45,958 nucleotides of DNA, from the NCBI GenBank assembly GCA_036658435.1, contig JAVXEO010000011.1:1-45958 (forward strand), given 5' to 3'. This document shows, piece after piece, positions 7,991-16,042 of the stretch (positions are counted from its first letter, which is position 1; every line of letters starts with the position of its first letter). The translations under genes and the position numbers were made by a program. The notes under the pieces are model-generated. The model saw only the letters and a program-made list of their open reading frames with translations. It did not search any database and was not told the DNA's origin. The stretch is from DIGJ01 sp036658435 (GTDB lineage: Bacteria; Bacillota; Clostridia; Lachnospirales; Lachnospiraceae).

Positions 7991-9934
7991 CTAAGAATGG
8001 GTGGCGGTATTTCCGTCATTTATCATTGGAGGGACATTATTAATACCGGGGTGAATTAGGTTAGGATCCATTTGTTGAATGTATGCTTCTAAACTAGACT
8101 TGTCAATAAGGGCAGGAACAACGCCTTCTCTTGTTATACTAAAACCTGCTGCATAGGTGGCAATTTGAATGGATTGCCTGAGAGAATACCCGTATAAGAG
8201 ATAAGAGGCTAAAGCACTGATAAAGGCATCACTAGCACCCGTATTATCAACGGATGGAAACTGGGAAGCTTTAAAGTATTCCTCCCAGCCGGAAGTTTTA
8301 CAATAGCACCCTTGATTTCCTAAAGTTACAATTACGGTGTTCACTCCCTTTGCAATTAAGGAGGCTGCCTGTAGTTCTAACTGTGTTTCCTCTGGACAGA
8401 GAATAGTTAGCTCACTATAATTTGGAACAAGAATATCAATTTCTTTTAAAATGTGTTCAGGAAGCATACCACAAGTAGATGGCTTTAAAATCGTTTTTGC
8501 CTTATATTCATGTGCAATTAACAGCGCTTCGTATACTGTATCCAAAGGAATTTCCGTCTGAACAAGACAGTAACCTGTATTTTCAAATAAAAATTGTTTA
8601 TCCCGGATATCCATAGGTGTAAAAATACCATTTGCTCCAGATAAAATAGAAATCATAGAATCCCCATTTGGTTGAACAAAGATATATGCTTTACCCGTTG
8701 AAATATTATGACATCGTTTAATTCCCAAGGGATCAATTCCATATTCCTTTATGGTTGCATAGACCTGGTCGGAGTCAAGTCCGGAGCCAACATTTCCAAT
8801 TAAAGTCACACAGTGGCCAAGTTTAGAAGAACCAATGGCTTGATTGATTCCTTTTCCTCCTGGATAAATCGAAGAAGTGGAGGTACTAACTGTTTTTCCG
8901 CTTTGAGGCAGCGTTTCTACACTAAGAAAGGTATCAATGTTTATACTTCCAACAACTGCGATTCGTTTTGCTTTTAGGTTAAAAGGAATATCAATGGTTG
9001 TATCATTATCCAGTTGAATGGAAGGCTGAAAATCTTTTATTGCAGTCTCCCTTTTTTCAATGAAATGAATTAATTTATTACATAGATATTGACCAAATTC
9101 CAGATTTGGAATGGTATAGGTTGAAATATGAGGAAAATTTACTGCATTTCTAGAATCATCTTTTAGGGAAATCAAAGAAATATCATATGGAATTTGATAA
9201 TGTAAGGTATCCACAATTTCATAAAGCGATAACGCCTTTGAAAAATGAGAACATACAATTCCACTAATTTTATGATTTCCAAGCTTATAAATCAAAGATT
9301 CCGTAATTTCCTGATAAATAAGTTCTTCGTCAAACATAATACGATGGTCAAATAAACATTTCTTGTAACCATCTAAAAACATCTGGGTACGTTTTCCCTG
9401 AGCAAGAAGACAGGCAACAAGAGTATGCTTATTTTCTAATAAGGTGTTAGTTGCACGATATCCAAGATTTTCATAATCAATTATATTTGTATTAGCCTCT
9501 GTACTATAGAAAGTCAGATATGGTATTTCAAAATGGTCAAACTGGGAAACATAGGCTGCACTTTCAGGGGTAGAATACTTCCAAAGAACACCATCCACTC
9601 TGTTTTTGCAAAGGGCGGTAATATTTTTAAGCTCCTGTACGGAATCACCATGACTTTCACAAATAATAACGGTATAGCCATTTTTTTGTGCAATGTCAAT
9701 GATTCCACTGACTATTCTATCATTATCTGCGGTTGAGTTAATAAGCACCCCTATGAGCCACGTTTTTGCAGTAGGGTTAATGGTTGAACCATAGGGTACA
9801 TAATTATATTCTCGTGCTATTTTTAATACGCGTTCTCTAGTTTCGCTACCAATACTTGCATCTTTTTGATTTATAATTTTAGAAACGGTAGAAACAGACA
9901 CACCTGCAAGTTTTGCTACTTCCCTTATATTCAT
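7991..9934 (-). CDS. LacI-type repressor fused to a ribokinase-family (PfkB) domain
   Basis: 647 residues. The ATG at 9934 is chosen because the upstream TTG (9949) overlaps its ribosome binding site GGAGG. Residues 1-55 are a LacI helix-turn-helix (NIREVAKLAGVSVSTVSKII); about 56-310 are a periplasmic-binding-protein-like sensor; about 322-640 are a complete PfkB/ribokinase domain. The kinase part has the start strand AVVGSINIDTF, the GGKGINQA substrate loop, and NTGASDAF where the family has DTxGAGDxF. The catalytic Asp is kept (Asp569) but one anion-hole Gly is Ser. The gene diverges from a separate kinase and a nucleoside hydrolase, so the likely effector is ribose or a nucleoside. The kinase half may act as enzyme, ligand sensor or both. 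Domain calls are strong; effector and activity are inferred. Confidence 0.92.
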   Translation of the reverse strand: MNIREVAKLAGVSVSTVSKIINQKDASIGSETRERVLKIAREYNYVPYGSTINPTAKTWLIGVLINSTADNDRIVSGIIDIAQKNGYTVIICESHGDSVQELKNITALCKNRVDGVLWKYSTPESAAYVSQFDHFEIPYLTFYSTEANTNIIDYENLGYRATNTLLENKHTLVACLLAQGKRTQMFLDGYKKCLFDHRIMFDEELIYQEITESLIYKLGNHKISGIVCSHFSKALSLYEIVDTLHYQIPYDISLISLKDDSRNAVNFPHISTYTIPNLEFGQYLCNKLIHFIEKRETAIKDFQPSIQLDNDTTIDIPFNLKAKRIAVVGSINIDTFLSVETLPQSGKTVSTSTSSIYPGGKGINQAIGSSKLGHCVTLIGNVGSGLDSDQVYATIKEYGIDPLGIKRCHNISTGKAYIFVQPNGDSMISILSGANGIFTPMDIRDKQFLFENTGYCLVQTEIPLDTVYEALLIAHEYKAKTILKPSTCGMLPEHILKEIDILVPNYSELTILCPEETQLELQAASLIAKGVNTVIVTLGNQGCYCKTSGWEEYFKASQFPSVDNTGASDAFISALASYLLYGYSLRQSIQIATYAAGFSITREGVVPALIDKSSLEAYIQQMDPNLIHPGINNVPPMINDGNTATHS

Positions 9935-9966
9935 TTTATTTTCCTCCAATTATGATACTCCTCTTT

Positions 9967-9995
9967 ATCATAAAAAATTATGAACGAAATGTCAA
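9967..9995 (-). promoter_or_regulatory. Sigma-A type promoter of the repressor-kinase gene
   Basis: Read on the minus strand, TTGACA (9990-9995) is followed after 17 bases by TATGAT (9967-9972). This is a near-consensus promoter about 30 bases upstream of the ATG at 9934. Confidence 0.85.
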
Positions 9996-10000
9996 TCGTT
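9983..10000. promoter_or_regulatory. Candidate operator (inverted repeat over the repressor's own -35 box)
   Basis: AACGA (9983-9987) and TCGTT (9996-10000) form an inverted repeat with an 8-base gap that covers the -35 box of the minus-strand promoter. The position suits autorepression by the LacI-type protein. Symmetry and position are seen; binding is inferred. Confidence 0.4.
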
Positions 10001-10069
10001 GAGAAAGGACATAATTACTAATAAAATAAAGCAAAAAAAATAAATAATAAAAAAAATATACAATTAATA

Positions 10070-10098
10070 TTGACAAATAAATAGAATAGTGGTAAATT
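10070..10098 (+). promoter_or_regulatory. Promoter of the nucleoside/ribose operon
   Basis: TTGACA (10070-10075), a 17-base spacer, then TAAATT (10093-10098), 47 bases before the kinase ATG. The -35 is perfect and the -10 is moderate, as expected of a regulated promoter. Confidence 0.72.
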
Positions 10099-10121
10099 CA
10101 AATAAAGAAAATAGTTTAGAA

Positions 10122-10130
10122 AAACAGTTT
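10122..10130. promoter_or_regulatory. Candidate LacI-family half-palindrome AAACAGTTT
   Basis: AAAC-A-GTTT lies in the leader just downstream of the expected transcription start and before the AGGAGG ribosome binding site. The same 9-mer recurs at 11091-11099, next to AAACGTTT at 11107. Recurrence in the two leaders is the only evidence; in AT-rich DNA chance is possible. Confidence 0.35.
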
Positions 10131-10144
10131 CCTAGGAGGCAAAT

Positions 10145-11020
10145 ATGAAAATATTGAATTTTGGTTCATGTAACATTGATTATGTGTATAGTGTAGACCA
10201 TATAGTAAATAAAGGTGAAACTATCGCATCCGATGCCTTACATATATTCAGTGGTGGAAAAGGACTTAACCAATCGATTGCTCTTAGTAAAGCAGGTGCG
10301 GAGGTTTACCATGCAGGTGCCATTGGTGAAGATGGATTTTTCTTAAAGAATATGTTAGAAGAATCAGGCGTGAATACAGATTATTTATACATAAAAGCAG
10401 AATTAAGGACAGGAAATGCAATGATACAACGTGACAAAAAGGGCGATAACTGTATTATCCTGCATGGAGGTTCCAATAAATCCATAACAAAGAAAATGAT
10501 TGATGAAGTACTTTGTCATTTTGAAAAGGAAGATTTATTAGTATTGCAAAATGAAATTAATGAATTGCCCTATTTGGTGACCAAGGCGTACGAACTTGGT
10601 ATGAAAATTGCATTAAATCCATCACCAATGGATAAAGAGATAAAAAAAATTCCATTAGAATATATCAACTATTTTGTCTTAAATGAAATAGAAGCCAAAG
10701 CATTGACTGGGGAGACAGAAGAGGAAAAGCTTGCAGATGCCCTGATTTGCAAGTTCCCAAAGGCAGAAATAGTATTAACTCTTGGCGAGAAAGGTTCTAT
10801 TTATGCAAAAAATGACATTCGCTTAGAACAAAAAATCTATCAGGTGCCGGTTAAAGATACAACAGCCGCCGGAGATACCTTTACCGGTTATTTTCTGGCA
10901 TCGGTAATGAACGGTATTTCCATTAAAGAGTCTTTGAACAGGGCATCCAAAGCGTCGGCTATTGCAGTGTCCAGAAAAGGGGCAGCTCCTTCCATCCCTC
11001 GTTTGGAAGAGGTTATATAA
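10145..11020 (+). CDS. PfkB-family carbohydrate kinase, probable ribokinase
   Basis: 291 residues, cytosolic. It transfers phosphate from ATP to a sugar hydroxyl; in this context ribose or a nucleoside is the likely substrate. Family motifs are the N-terminal FGSCNIDYVY, the substrate loop FSGGKGLNQSIALSKAG near residue 40, NPSP near residue 155, the NExEA motif (LNEIEAKALTGE), and DTTAAGDTF with the catalytic Asp244. The length fits ribokinase (about 300). AGGAGG precedes the ATG at 10145. It is the first gene transcribed away from the repressor-kinase fusion and is distinct in sequence from that protein's kinase half. A nucleoside kinase is an alternative, but the hydrolase downstream favours ribose. 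Confidence 0.85.
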   Translation: MKILNFGSCNIDYVYSVDHIVNKGETIASDALHIFSGGKGLNQSIALSKAGAEVYHAGAIGEDGFFLKNMLEESGVNTDYLYIKAELRTGNAMIQRDKKGDNCIILHGGSNKSITKKMIDEVLCHFEKEDLLVLQNEINELPYLVTKAYELGMKIALNPSPMDKEIKKIPLEYINYFVLNEIEAKALTGETEEEKLADALICKFPKAEIVLTLGEKGSIYAKNDIRLEQKIYQVPVKDTTAAGDTFTGYFLASVMNGISIKESLNRASKASAIAVSRKGAAPSIPRLEEVI

Positions 11021-11106
11021 TAAAGACATATTATGGATCAATCAGGCACATAAATGAAAGCAGCTAAAAGTAAAGCAGCTATGAAATTGGAAACAGTTTT
11101 ATATAG

Positions 11107-11114
11107 AAACGTTT
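11107..11114. promoter_or_regulatory. Candidate LacI-family operator AAACGTTT
   Basis: AAACGTTT is a perfect even palindrome with a central CG, the core seen in operators of LacI/PurR-family repressors. It lies 54 bases before the nucleoside hydrolase ATG, in the 147-base gap after the kinase gene, with AAACAGTTT 8 bases upstream (11091-11099). Binding by the fusion repressor is inference. Confidence 0.45.
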
Positions 11115-11167
11115 TTTAAGAAAAAGCATGGGGTGTTTATTTTACCCAAAAAACAGGAGGAATCATA

Positions 11168-12118
11168 ATGAACAAACGAAAAGTAATTTATGACTGTGAT
11201 CCGGGACATGATGACGCAATTGCGCTATTAATTGGTCTTGCATCTGAAAAAATCGATATTGTGGCAATTACTACTTCCGCGGGAAATCAAACCCAGGAAC
11301 GTACTTATCATAATGTGCGTGGACTTTTAAGTCTGGTTAAAAGAGAAGATATCCCTGTGGCGAAGGGTGCGGAAAAACCGTTAAAGAGGAATTTGATTAT
11401 AGCCGACTACATACACGGAAAAACCGGCCTTGATGGTGCGGATCTTCCTTTACCTACCGTGGAGGACAAAAAACAAAGAGCGTTAGATTTGATGGTACAA
11501 ATGTTAAGTACTTCCGAGGAAAAGATAACCATTGTTGCAACCGGACCATTAACCAATATTGCAATTTTACTTCTTTCACATCCCGAATTGAAAGAAAAAG
11601 TGGAATCCATTGTGTTTATGGGTGGTGCTTGTTTCGGTGGTAATTATACTCCAAATTCCGAATTTAACATTTATGTAGATCCAGAAGCAGCAGAGGTAGT
11701 TACAAATTGTGGATTACCGGTATATATGTTTGGATTGGATGTTACCTTAAAAGCTCAGTTTTTTAAAGAGGACGTGGAAGAGGTTAAAAATTTCAATACG
11801 CAGACAAGTGAAGTAATGGGAGGACTTCTGGAATTTTTCAGTAACAAAATTGCACAGCCGTTCCTTGCACCGGAAGATCATATAGAGGGTATGCACTTAC
11901 ACGATGCTTGCGCAATGGCCTACTTAGTTGATCCGGATATGTTTACCATGGCTCATTTAAATGTAGCGGTAAATACGCAGGAGGGTCTTGGACTGGGACA
12001 AACCGTAGTGGATTATAATAATAAAACAAAAAAAGAAAAAAATGTATGGGTAGGTTTTGATATTGATCTAAATAAATTTAGAAATTTAGTAAAAGAATCT
12101 ATTTTAAAATTTAATTAA
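11168..12118 (+). CDS. Inosine-uridine preferring nucleoside hydrolase family protein
   Basis: 316 residues, cytosolic. The family splits a ribonucleoside to free base and ribose. The N-terminal calcium/ribose site DCDPGHDDA (Asp9, Asp11, Asp15, Asp16) is intact, as are the central MGGACFGGNYTPNSEFN (substrate Asn/Glu) and the last metal ligand Asp246 in HLHDACA. Length matches RihA/IunH enzymes. AGGAGG precedes the ATG at 11168. The neighbours are a ribokinase-like kinase upstream and a carrier downstream (11 bases), which fits nucleoside salvage: uptake, hydrolysis, ribose phosphorylation. Whether it prefers purines or pyrimidines cannot be read from the sequence. Confidence 0.93.
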   Translation: MNKRKVIYDCDPGHDDAIALLIGLASEKIDIVAITTSAGNQTQERTYHNVRGLLSLVKREDIPVAKGAEKPLKRNLIIADYIHGKTGLDGADLPLPTVEDKKQRALDLMVQMLSTSEEKITIVATGPLTNIAILLLSHPELKEKVESIVFMGGACFGGNYTPNSEFNIYVDPEAAEVVTNCGLPVYMFGLDVTLKAQFFKEDVEEVKNFNTQTSEVMGGLLEFFSNKIAQPFLAPEDHIEGMHLHDACAMAYLVDPDMFTMAHLNVAVNTQEGLGLGQTVVDYNNKTKKEKNVWVGFDIDLNKFRNLVKESILKFN

Positions 12119-12129
12119 GGAGAAAAAGT

Positions 12130-13545
12130 ATGAGCGACAACACTTCAAAACAAAAAAAGAAAAAAACGAGTACGGGATTAAATCCATATATTTTACTTGG
12201 ATGTTTTGTACTAGCAGCAGCATTATTAACTTATTTTATTCCGGCAGGATCCTTTGAAAGAACAGCAATGGAGGGTGTCTCAAAACCAGTTGTAGTTCCG
12301 GGAACTTATCAACAAGTGGAAAGTAATCCAACTTCAATTTCTACCTTGTTAGGAAGCGTTAACCGTGGTATGGTTGATGCAGGAATGATTATTTTCTTAG
12401 TATTTGCATCTACAGGTGCATTTGCAATCTTTCAGGCAACGGGTGCTTTTAACAATGGTATTGGTCTGATGCTAAAGAAACTGAATAAAAGCAAAATACC
12501 GGAATCTTTTGTATTATTGCTTATGGTATTTCTATTTTCCTTTCTCGGCTATGTAAGTGGACCGGATGGATTAATTCCATTTACTTTGGTAGCTTGTATG
12601 ATCTCGGTCGGTTTAGGATATGATTTAGCGGTGGGTCTTGCTTTAATTTTGGCAGGTAGTGGAGTTGGATTCTCTATGTCAGCAATTAATGCTGCTGTAG
12701 TAGGAACACCACAGTCTATTGTAGGACTTCCTCTTTTTTCAGGGGCTGGATTTCGAACCCTGATGTGGTTGGTAGAAACCTTAATTGTTGGCTTTATTAT
12801 TATTCTCTATGCAAGAAGAGTAAAGAAAAACAAAGAAAAAAGTATCTGCAAAGGAATTGATACCACGGGTCTTGCTTTAGATGATAATTTAGACAGTTAT
12901 AAAATTGATAAGTCTCAGGGTATGGTTCTTTTGATTTTCTTATTCATGTGTATTATGATGGTAGTAGGTTCTCTAAAATTTGGGTGGTATTTAAATGAAA
13001 TTGGTGGACTTAATATTGTATGTGGAATTGCTGCTGGTCTTGTTGCAAAGAAAAAATTAAAAGAGACCATTGAAATTTTTGTAAAAGGTGCAGCTACAAC
13101 AGCGGGTGTTGCTTTATTAATTGGATTAGCAAGAGCCATTCAGGCAATTTTTGAAGATGCATTCGTACTTGATACCATTATTCAGGTAGTATCCGGACCT
13201 TTATCGCAATTATCACCTTCTATTGCAGCTATGTTTATTTCTGGCATTACGGCAGTGGTTCATATCTTTATTACCTCCGGAAGCGGTTTGTCCGTAGCGA
13301 TGATGCCAATTTTAGGACCAATAGGACAGATTGTTGGATTAACAGCTCAAACAACGGTACTAGCTTTTCAGGTAGGTGGTTCTGCTTTAAATATGATTAC
13401 ACCAACCTTAGGATCTACAATGGCAATGTGTGGTATGTCCCGCGTTCCATTTAGTAAATGGTTTAAATTTGGTTTACAAATTGCGATTCCGGTTTATCTG
13501 GTAGCTTCGATCTTTATTTTAATTGCAGTTAGGATAGGATTTTAA
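12130..13545 (+). CDS. YfcC/DcuC-type membrane carrier
   Basis: 471 residues with about 11-12 hydrophobic segments. A charged Lys-rich N-terminus precedes TM1. The extracytoplasmic PAGSFER followed by VVPGTY is typical of the YfcC family, which belongs to the same superfamily as anaerobic C4-dicarboxylate and arginine/ornithine carriers. Re-entrant-type stretches rich in Gly and Ser (GSGVGFSMSAINAAVVGTPQ and ITSGSGLSVAMMPILGP) are seen in both halves. The ATG follows AAGGAGA, 11 bases after the nucleoside hydrolase stop, so the two are surely co-transcribed. Family members are often annotated as amino-acid or dicarboxylate carriers. Context suggests a nucleoside, base or pentose, but the substrate is open. 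Confidence 0.78.
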   Translation: MSDNTSKQKKKKTSTGLNPYILLGCFVLAAALLTYFIPAGSFERTAMEGVSKPVVVPGTYQQVESNPTSISTLLGSVNRGMVDAGMIIFLVFASTGAFAIFQATGAFNNGIGLMLKKLNKSKIPESFVLLLMVFLFSFLGYVSGPDGLIPFTLVACMISVGLGYDLAVGLALILAGSGVGFSMSAINAAVVGTPQSIVGLPLFSGAGFRTLMWLVETLIVGFIIILYARRVKKNKEKSICKGIDTTGLALDDNLDSYKIDKSQGMVLLIFLFMCIMMVVGSLKFGWYLNEIGGLNIVCGIAAGLVAKKKLKETIEIFVKGAATTAGVALLIGLARAIQAIFEDAFVLDTIIQVVSGPLSQLSPSIAAMFISGITAVVHIFITSGSGLSVAMMPILGPIGQIVGLTAQTTVLAFQVGGSALNMITPTLGSTMAMCGMSRVPFSKWFKFGLQIAIPVYLVASIFILIAVRIGF

Positions 13546-13636
13546 TACTTAGTAATTATAAAATATTTGCATTACACGATTCGCTTAGATGGTAGAAGGA
13601 ATATAAATATCCGGAGAAAGGCCACAGGTAACTGAG

Positions 13637-14251
13637 ATGAACAAAATAATAAAGAGTATTACGTCAGAATTTTCAACAAAGACAATTGTTTTAATTCCAA
13701 TCTGTGCAGGAATAAATTTGATAGGAGGCTCTATTGCGGGAGCACTAAAACTACCGGTTTTTCTTGATTTAATTGGGACGATAATAGCTGCAGCACTAGG
13801 AGGACCGTGGGTTTCAGCAGTAGTCGGCTTGTTCACTAATTTATTTTTAGCATTGATGTCAAATCCAACGTATTTTCCTTATGTTTTAGTTAGTATTGCG
13901 GTTGGTCTTCAGACGGGATACATGATTAAGGCGGGATGTTTTAGAAATATTGTGGGTGTGGTTTCTACTTGCTTTGTTGCAACAATTTTATCAACATTCG
14001 TAACCTCAGCAGTTACTTTGATTTTTTTCGGAGGTGTTACGGGAGCCACAGGAGCTTCCGTCATAACCGCAGGATTTATTGCATCTCTTGGAAACATATG
14101 GTTAGGAGTGCTAACATCTGCATTCTTTAGTAATCTGGTGGATCGGGCCATTGCCTTTGCAGTTGCGTATATTATATTAAAGACAATACCAAAACGATTT
14201 ATCAGTCAATATCAGAAAAATGCATTATCAAAGAAAAAACATAAGGCATAA
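13637..14251 (+). CDS. ECF transporter substrate-binding (S) component
   Basis: 204 residues with about six hydrophobic segments, the size and topology of ECF S components. Motifs include GAINLIG-like VPICAGINLIGGSIAGAL and the conserved first-half segment PVFLDLIGTIIAAALGGPW, which is common in S components that sit in their own ecfTAA operon. A basic tail (SKKKHKA) ends the protein. The ATG at 13637 has only a modest site (AGGT at 13626) in addition to GGAGAAAG further up. It is followed by ecfT and two ATPases, so this is a dedicated rather than shared-module transporter. It does not clearly show signatures I know for riboflavin, folate, biotin, thiamine or cobalamin S components. A nucleoside, base or pentose substrate is inferred from neighbours. 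Confidence 0.82.
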   Translation: MNKIIKSITSEFSTKTIVLIPICAGINLIGGSIAGALKLPVFLDLIGTIIAAALGGPWVSAVVGLFTNLFLALMSNPTYFPYVLVSIAVGLQTGYMIKAGCFRNIVGVVSTCFVATILSTFVTSAVTLIFFGGVTGATGASVITAGFIASLGNIWLGVLTSAFFSNLVDRAIAFAVAYIILKTIPKRFISQYQKNALSKKKHKA

Positions 14252-14261
14252 ATGCCGAACA

Positions 14262-14294
14262 GCGTCAGAACAGGAATTAGGTTCTGGCGCTTTT
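14262..14294 (+). terminator. Intrinsic terminator or attenuator between the S and T genes
   Basis: A 10-bp stem, GCGTCAGAAC (14262-14271) with GTTCTGGCGC (14281-14290), one G-U pair and a 9-base loop, followed by TTTTG. The short T-run suggests partial termination, which would give more S component than T and ATPase subunits. Confidence 0.6.
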
Positions 14295-14327
14295 GTGGAA
14301 TAATTAATCCGAAATGGAGACTGTAAA

Positions 14328-15119
14328 ATGGGTAATAAAGTAAATTCTAGTTATGTAAAAAAAGATACCATAGTGGATAGAATTGACCCTGTGGTAAAAT
14401 ATATTGGAGTTATAATATTAGGTGGAAGCACAATTATATTTCCATCCCCAATTTTAGCCTATATATTACTTGTATTATTGGCTGCAGTAGCATATAAAGC
14501 AGAATTTGGCAAAGAATTTTTATCTTTTATCATAAAATTTTCTATTCCTATACTTTTAATGTTAATACTGATTCAAGGTTTTTTTAGCCCCCAAAATAAA
14601 ACTATTTTTATAGATTTTGGATTTGCAATATTATACCAGGAGGGCATTATGCAGGCAATTAAGATTGTTGGCACTTTGTTGGTATTTATAGGTGCTTTTT
14701 GGCTGACTTCGAAAACTACAGATACAAGTCGTATGGTATCCGCATTGGAAAGAGTGGGGTTAACCGGATATGTTGGATATCTGATACTTGCAACAATTAA
14801 TGTGATACCGCAAATGCAAAAACGTATGGCGGTAATTAAAAATGCTCAAAATGCCCGAGGACTTGAAACAGAAGGAAGCCTGAAAAAAAGAGTAAAAGCA
14901 TTTCTTCCACTGATTGGCCCTGTCATTATGAGTTCTTTAATGGATGCCCAGGAGCGTGGTATGACGTTAGAGTTAAGAGGATTTACGATAAAGAACACAA
15001 CAAGAGTTCGATTAATGGAAGCAATAGAAACAACATTGGATAAAAGAATAAAAGTAAGTTTAATTCTTTATTTTATTATCATTACAATGGGATCCATTGC
15101 ACTACGTATTTTATCATAG
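14328..15119 (+). CDS. ecfT: ECF transporter transmembrane (T) component EcfT
   Basis: 263 residues. About five hydrophobic segments surround a cytosolic helical region that couples to the ATPases. The two coupling motifs are visible: NARGLE near residue 183 and LELRGF near residue 218 (the second usually reads ARG). The N-terminal DRIDPVVKYIG matches the family start (HxLDPxxK). The ATG at 14328 is preceded by GGAGA. It lies between the S component and the two ATPase genes. Function as scaffold between S component and ATPases follows from the family. Confidence 0.9.
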   Translation: MGNKVNSSYVKKDTIVDRIDPVVKYIGVIILGGSTIIFPSPILAYILLVLLAAVAYKAEFGKEFLSFIIKFSIPILLMLILIQGFFSPQNKTIFIDFGFAILYQEGIMQAIKIVGTLLVFIGAFWLTSKTTDTSRMVSALERVGLTGYVGYLILATINVIPQMQKRMAVIKNAQNARGLETEGSLKKRVKAFLPLIGPVIMSSLMDAQERGMTLELRGFTIKNTTRVRLMEAIETTLDKRIKVSLILYFIIITMGSIALRILS

Positions 15120-15156
15120 TTTGTGGGATTCACCATAGGAAAGATGGGAGACTTTT

Positions 15157-15996
15157 ATGAAAGAAGTAATGAAAATAGAAAAAGTTAGTTTTCTTTATAG
15201 TGGAGAAGAGGAAGAAGTATTAAAGGAAATATCTTTTGACATTAAAAAGGGAGAAATTCTCGGGATAATCGGTGAAAATGATTCAGGAAAATCAACGCTT
15301 TGTAAAATCCTTGTAGGTTTGATTCCACATTATATTACAGGTGAACTGTCAGGAAAGATAACAATAGAAGGAAAAGATTTGTCGAACCTATCCATGGGAG
15401 AATTATCTAGAAAAATCGGATTGGTATTTCAAAATCCATTCAACCAGTTAACCTATACAACAAGTACGGTGAGGGATGAATTGGCTTTTGGACTTGGAAA
15501 CATTGGAATGCCAAGAGATGAAATGTTAGAACGAGTGAATGAAATGGCAAAACTAATGCGTATTTCTGATATTTTAGATCGAAACCCACTTTACTTATCC
15601 GGTGGACAGGTGCAAAGGGTTGCATTGGGATCTTGTTTAATTATGAACCCGGATATTGTAGTACTTGATGAATGCTGTTCCCAACTTGACCCTCTTGGAA
15701 GTGAAGAAATTTTTCGCATTATTAACGATTTAAAGACAAGAGGAATGACACTTATTATTGTTGATCATGATATGGAACGGATAGCAAGGGTTTCAGATCG
15801 AATTCTGGTTTTGAATAAAGGAGAACTTGTAAAACTAGATCAAGTAAAAAAAATATTTGGAAATCAATCTCTACGGAGGATAATTGATGTACCGGATTAT
15901 ACCATAATGGGAGAATTCATTAGACAATCCGGAAAGGGTCAGGAAGATGTTATTGTTAGGGAAGAAGAAATAATTCAGGCAATCAATGACAGGTAG
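15157..15996 (+). CDS. ecfA: ECF transporter ATPase with intact signature (EcfA type)
   Basis: 279 residues, a cytosolic ABC ATPase that powers the ECF transporter. Walker A is GENDSGKST (39-47), Q-loop FQNPFNQLTYTT, signature LSGGQ (147-151), Walker B VVLDE (to Glu172), and the switch His is in VDHD. The short C-terminal extension is typical of the EcfA/CbiO group. The ATG follows GGGAGA, 37 bases after ecfT. It pairs with the ATPase at 16043, whose signature is damaged, so this subunit supplies the only normal LSGGQ of the heterodimer. Confidence 0.92.
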   Translation: MKEVMKIEKVSFLYSGEEEEVLKEISFDIKKGEILGIIGENDSGKSTLCKILVGLIPHYITGELSGKITIEGKDLSNLSMGELSRKIGLVFQNPFNQLTYTTSTVRDELAFGLGNIGMPRDEMLERVNEMAKLMRISDILDRNPLYLSGGQVQRVALGSCLIMNPDIVVLDECCSQLDPLGSEEIFRIINDLKTRGMTLIIVDHDMERIARVSDRILVLNKGELVKLDQVKKIFGNQSLRRIIDVPDYTIMGEFIRQSGKGQEDVIVREEEIIQAINDR

Positions 15997-16042
15997 GTGA
16001 CAAAAGAATTTACCCAAAGAGAAGGGAAAGGAATAAAAAATA

